NCBI GenBank assembly: GCA_037138535.1
Contig: JBAXIG010000073.1
Span: 1-7,091, forward strand
Length of the DNA stretch: 7,091 nucleotides
Direction of reading: 5' to 3'
Origin: GCA-2737595 sp037138535
GTDB lineage: Bacteria; Actinomycetota; Actinomycetes; Nanopelagicales; Nanopelagicaceae
A program made the translations under genes and the position numbers. How positions within the stretch are numbered: the stretch's first letter is position 1; every line of letters starts with the position of its first letter. This document shows, piece by piece, positions 5,627-7,091 of the stretch. A model generated the notes under the pieces. That model saw only the letters and a list, made by a program, of their open reading frames with translations, had not been told where the DNA came from and searched no databases.

Positions 5627-6807
5627 AAATACTTGATATCAGCGCCGATCTAGAGAGCATCGTCTCGCAAGATTTTCAATCCCTGAACTCAGGTGGTGGG
5701 CGAAGTTCAATTCAAGGCGGACAAAGGGCGGCAGATCAGGCGCTAAGTGAGTTGAACATTACTGGCTACGCTAACAACAGATCGGAAGTATTGCCGCTTG
5801 CAGCTCGTGGTGCTTCAGTGTTGTCGCCTTATATTCGCCACAATCTGTTACCGTTGCAGAGAGTTTGGGATCACGTGGGTAATGCGCCTTTTTCAGATCG
5901 GGAAAAGTATCGTGACGAACTTTTGTGGCAAGAATATGCGCGGCATCTATATGCCAGAATCGGCACGAGGCTATTTAACAATTTACGTTTTGAACAAATT
6001 TGGGATAAGCCGGGCAACGGCTGGCCCGAAGGTATGTCCTGTGTTGATTTTGCCACCACAGAATTAGAAGAAGATGGCTGGTTAGTTAATCAAAGTCGAA
6101 TGTGGCTGGCATCGCACTGGACTGTGCGCAACAAGTTTGGTTGGTTGCATGGTCAGGAAGAGATGTATCGGCATTTAATTGATGGTTCACGGGCTGCAAA
6201 CTTATTAGGTTGGCAATGGACGGTTGGCACCGGTACTGGCAAGGCATATGGATTTGCACGGTGGCAAGTCCAAAAACGTGCCCCGCAACTTTGCGGTAGT
6301 TGTGCGCTCAAAAGTAAGTGTCCCATTCAGGATTTTCCCGAAGAACTTTCCTTAGACGCGGCACCTTTTGAGGGGTTACTTCTTTCAGACCCAGATCTTG
6401 AAGCCACAACTGGGCCGCTAATTGTCAAAGAAAATTATGCACCCACCACAGTTTTGCTGACGATAGATTCATTGGGAGACGCCGACCCAGCTTTAGTCGC
6501 GAATCCGGATCTCCCAGTCGTCTTTGTCTTTAATGAGAGTGCTTTAAGAAAATTGCAACTTTCATCAAAGCGGATTTACTTTTATCTGGAAACTTTGCAA
6601 GATTTGGCTAATCGTCGGCAATTGACTATTTATCTTGGTGATCCCTACGATTTCGCTCATCAAAATTCTGTGGCAGTGACTTATGCGCCGGTTCCAAGTT
6701 TTTTTAAATTTAAAAATCTGGCTCAAATTCATCCCTACCCATGGCTCAGATCACCACATCCTCTATCCATACGATCCTTCAGCGCCTGGCGCGGTAAATT
6801 AAAATGA
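5623..6807 (+). CDS. Photolyase/cryptochrome-like flavoprotein with FAD domain first, Cys cluster and C-terminal Rossmann-like segment
   Basis: The 394-residue protein begins, after a short linker, with a photolyase FAD-binding domain (about 28-222). Seen there are GGQRAADQAL (32-41), ASVLSPYIRHNLLP (64-77), RDELLWQEYARHLY (97-110), DGWLVNQSRMWLASH (151-165), LIDGSRAANLLGWQWTVGTGTG (185-206, shown in two parts: LIDGSRAAN and LLGWQW) and YGFARW (209-214). By alignment with E. coli photolyase, Trp197, Trp174 and Trp126 sit where the electron-transfer Trp triad lies, Asn193 corresponds to Asn378, and Glu99, Trp102 and Trp199 to dimer-site residues. One FAD-contact Asp (E. coli Asp374) is Ser189. 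Next comes C224-x2-C227-x5-C233-P, which with Cys140 may bind a 4Fe-4S cluster. Residues about 274-394 (VLLTIDSL, DADPALV, LPVVFVFNESAL, IYFYLETLQDL, IYLGDP) resemble the antenna domain normally found at the N-terminus. The TTG start overlaps the previous stop as TTGA with a weak AGGA at 5609; no other start lies before the domain. DNA repair or light sensing are both possible. Confidence 0.88.
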   Translation: MKILDISADLESIVSQDFQSLNSGGGRSSIQGGQRAADQALSELNITGYANNRSEVLPLAARGASVLSPYIRHNLLPLQRVWDHVGNAPFSDREKYRDELLWQEYARHLYARIGTRLFNNLRFEQIWDKPGNGWPEGMSCVDFATTELEEDGWLVNQSRMWLASHWTVRNKFGWLHGQEEMYRHLIDGSRAANLLGWQWTVGTGTGKAYGFARWQVQKRAPQLCGSCALKSKCPIQDFPEELSLDAAPFEGLLLSDPDLEATTGPLIVKENYAPTTVLLTIDSLGDADPALVANPDLPVVFVFNESALRKLQLSSKRIYFYLETLQDLANRRQLTIYLGDPYDFAHQNSVAVTYAPVPSFFKFKNLAQIHPYPWLRSPHPLSIRSFSAWRGKLK

Positions 6808-6813
6808 CGAAGC

Positions 6814-6843
6814 CTGATAAATCTGCTAACTCTTAATTATCAG
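6814..6843 (+). terminator. Weak stem-loop after the photolyase-like gene
   Basis: CTGATAA (6814-6820) and TTATCAG (6837-6843) form a perfect 7-base-pair stem with a 16-base loop, beginning seven bases after the stop codon. It is AT-rich and not followed by a T-run, so it could at best be a weak terminator or a 3'-end stabilising hairpin. Confidence 0.3.
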
Positions 6844-6890
6844 CAAGATCGAATTGCTAGCTACGGAAAATTGAAGAGTTGGAGCGTCCG

Positions 6891-6941
6891 AGGAGGCAGG
6901 CGGATATGTTTGCTAATATTCACTACGCTAGTTGCGGGTAG
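6891..6941 (+). other. Mini-ORF (11 codons) behind a perfect Shine-Dalgarno
   Basis: AGGAGG at 6891-6896 is followed nine bases later by ATG 6906, giving MFANIHYASCG and a TAG at 6939-6941. The frame continues, after that stop, into the exported-protein reading frame at 6957/6999. It may be a leader peptide influencing the downstream gene, or a chance match. The TAATAT at 6914-6919 looks like a -10 box and, if used, would exclude the mini-ORF from the transcript. Confidence 0.25.
6914..6919 (+). promoter_or_regulatory. Candidate -10 box (TAATAT) for the exported-protein gene
   Basis: TAATAT is close to the TATAAT consensus and would start transcription near 6926, about 73 bases before the ATG at 6999. 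No matching -35 is visible at 16-18 bases upstream. Confidence 0.3.
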
Positions 6942-6951
6942 CGATTAATCG
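6942..6951. repeat. 10-base palindrome CGATTAATCG
   Basis: This perfect palindrome lies just downstream of the candidate start site at about 6926 and before the exported-protein gene, a position suited to a repressor operator. The binding protein is unknown, and a single short palindrome may be chance. Confidence 0.25.
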
Positions 6952-6976
6952 GCTGCATGGTCTTGATAAACCGATA

Positions 6977-6993
6977 TCAGGCGATTAGCCTGA
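6977..6993 (+). repeat. Stem-loop TCAGGC-GATTA-GCCTGA just before an ATG
   Basis: A perfect six-base stem with a five-base loop ends five bases before ATG 6999, where a ribosome binding site would be expected but is absent. In RNA it could hinder initiation at 6999; as DNA it could be an operator half-site pair. Confidence 0.3.
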
Positions 6994-6998
6994 GCACC

Positions 6999-7091
6999 AT
7001 GGTGCGCAAAGTACTGACATTGGTAATCTGCTTGACCCTGCCTGTGATCTTTGCCCCGGCTGCAGCATCGCAAGAGTATTTCCAATCAGAG
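6999..7091 (+). CDS. Exported protein of unknown function, 3'-truncated by window edge
   Basis: Thirty-one codons are visible. They encode a classic Sec signal peptide: a short basic n-region (MVRK), a hydrophobic core (VLTLVICLTLPVIF), and a small-residue end APAAA-SQE suited to signal peptidase I cleavage near residue 23-24. There is no lipobox, as the single Cys lies within the hydrophobic core and not before a mature N-terminus. The mature part (about QEYFQSE) is too short to identify. ATG 6999 is preferred because it gives a normal n-region. ATG 6957 in the same frame would add 14 residues; an in-frame TAG at 6939 limits the frame. Neither start has a good Shine-Dalgarno. Confidence 0.7.
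   Translation, partial: MVRKVLTLVICLTLPVIFAPAAASQEYFQSE

Noticed and set aside
4270..5876. A 16-base exact repeat, GAGTTTGGGATCACGT, occurs at 4270-4285 in the first oxidoreductase and at 5861-5876 in the photolyase-like gene; both encode RVWDHV.
   Set aside because: Both stretches sit naturally in their own protein families and share the same reading frame meaning; flanks differ at once. Probably convergence with similar codon choice, not a mobile or recombination site.
6804..6836. A 10-residue ORF (MTKPDKSANS) starting in an ATGA overlap with the photolyase-like stop, like the other operon junctions.
   Set aside because: Too short, no ribosome binding site, no recognisable product, and it runs through the AT-rich stem-loop; likely chance.
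970..6898. The 12-base repeat TCCGAGGAGGCA at 970-981 and 6887-6898.
   Set aside because: It is centred on the Shine-Dalgarno consensus, so the match is mostly explained by ribosome binding.

Overview
The window looks like a piece of a compact, moderate-GC (by eye somewhat under 50%) actinobacterial chromosome, possibly of the streamlined freshwater type (acI/Nanopelagicales-like). Support for this is that the inorganic pyrophosphatase reads like the mycobacterial/actinobacterial family I enzyme, ppa has a -10 box placed for a leaderless transcript, genes overlap by 1-4 nt, and gaps are short. The taxonomic guess is an inference; no phylogenetic marker was compared.

Layout. (1) Positions 3-1453, + strand: the 3' end of a riboflavin operon, with ribBA (cut by the window's left edge) and ribH overlapping by one base. 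(2) 1581-2069, +: ppa, from its own probably leaderless promoter. (3) 3372-2138, - strand, convergent with ppa: a DoxX-like four-helix membrane protein followed by a short-chain dehydrogenase/reductase. (4) 3373-3656: a divergent intergenic region with a possible structured leader RNA. (5) 3657-6807, +: a tightly overlapping three-gene operon of two different Gfo/Idh/MocA oxidoreductases and a photolyase/cryptochrome-like flavoprotein. (6) 6808-6998: an intergenic region with short inverted repeats and a mini-ORF behind a perfect Shine-Dalgarno. (7) 6999 to the right edge: the start of a gene for an exported protein.

The most interesting item is the 394-residue protein at 5623-6807. Its N-terminal half is a recognisable photolyase FAD-binding domain (LSPY, ELLWQEY, NQSRM and the LIDG...AAN..GWQW region). 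This is followed by a cysteine cluster (C-x2-C-x5-C-P) which, with an upstream Cys, resembles the four-Cys ligand set of FeS-type bacterial photolyases. The segment after that resembles the antenna-binding Rossmann domain that normally sits at the N-terminus. The protein therefore appears domain-permuted relative to ordinary photolyases. I cannot tell without a search whether this arrangement is already described.

How the genes fit together: RibBA and RibH supply the riboflavin route that leads to FAD, and RibH makes 6,7-dimethyl-8-ribityllumazine, the antenna pigment known in FeS-type photolyases. This gives a biochemical link, though not an operonic one, between the two ends of the window. 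The tie between the two sugar-type dehydrogenases and the light-dependent flavoprotein is unexplained.
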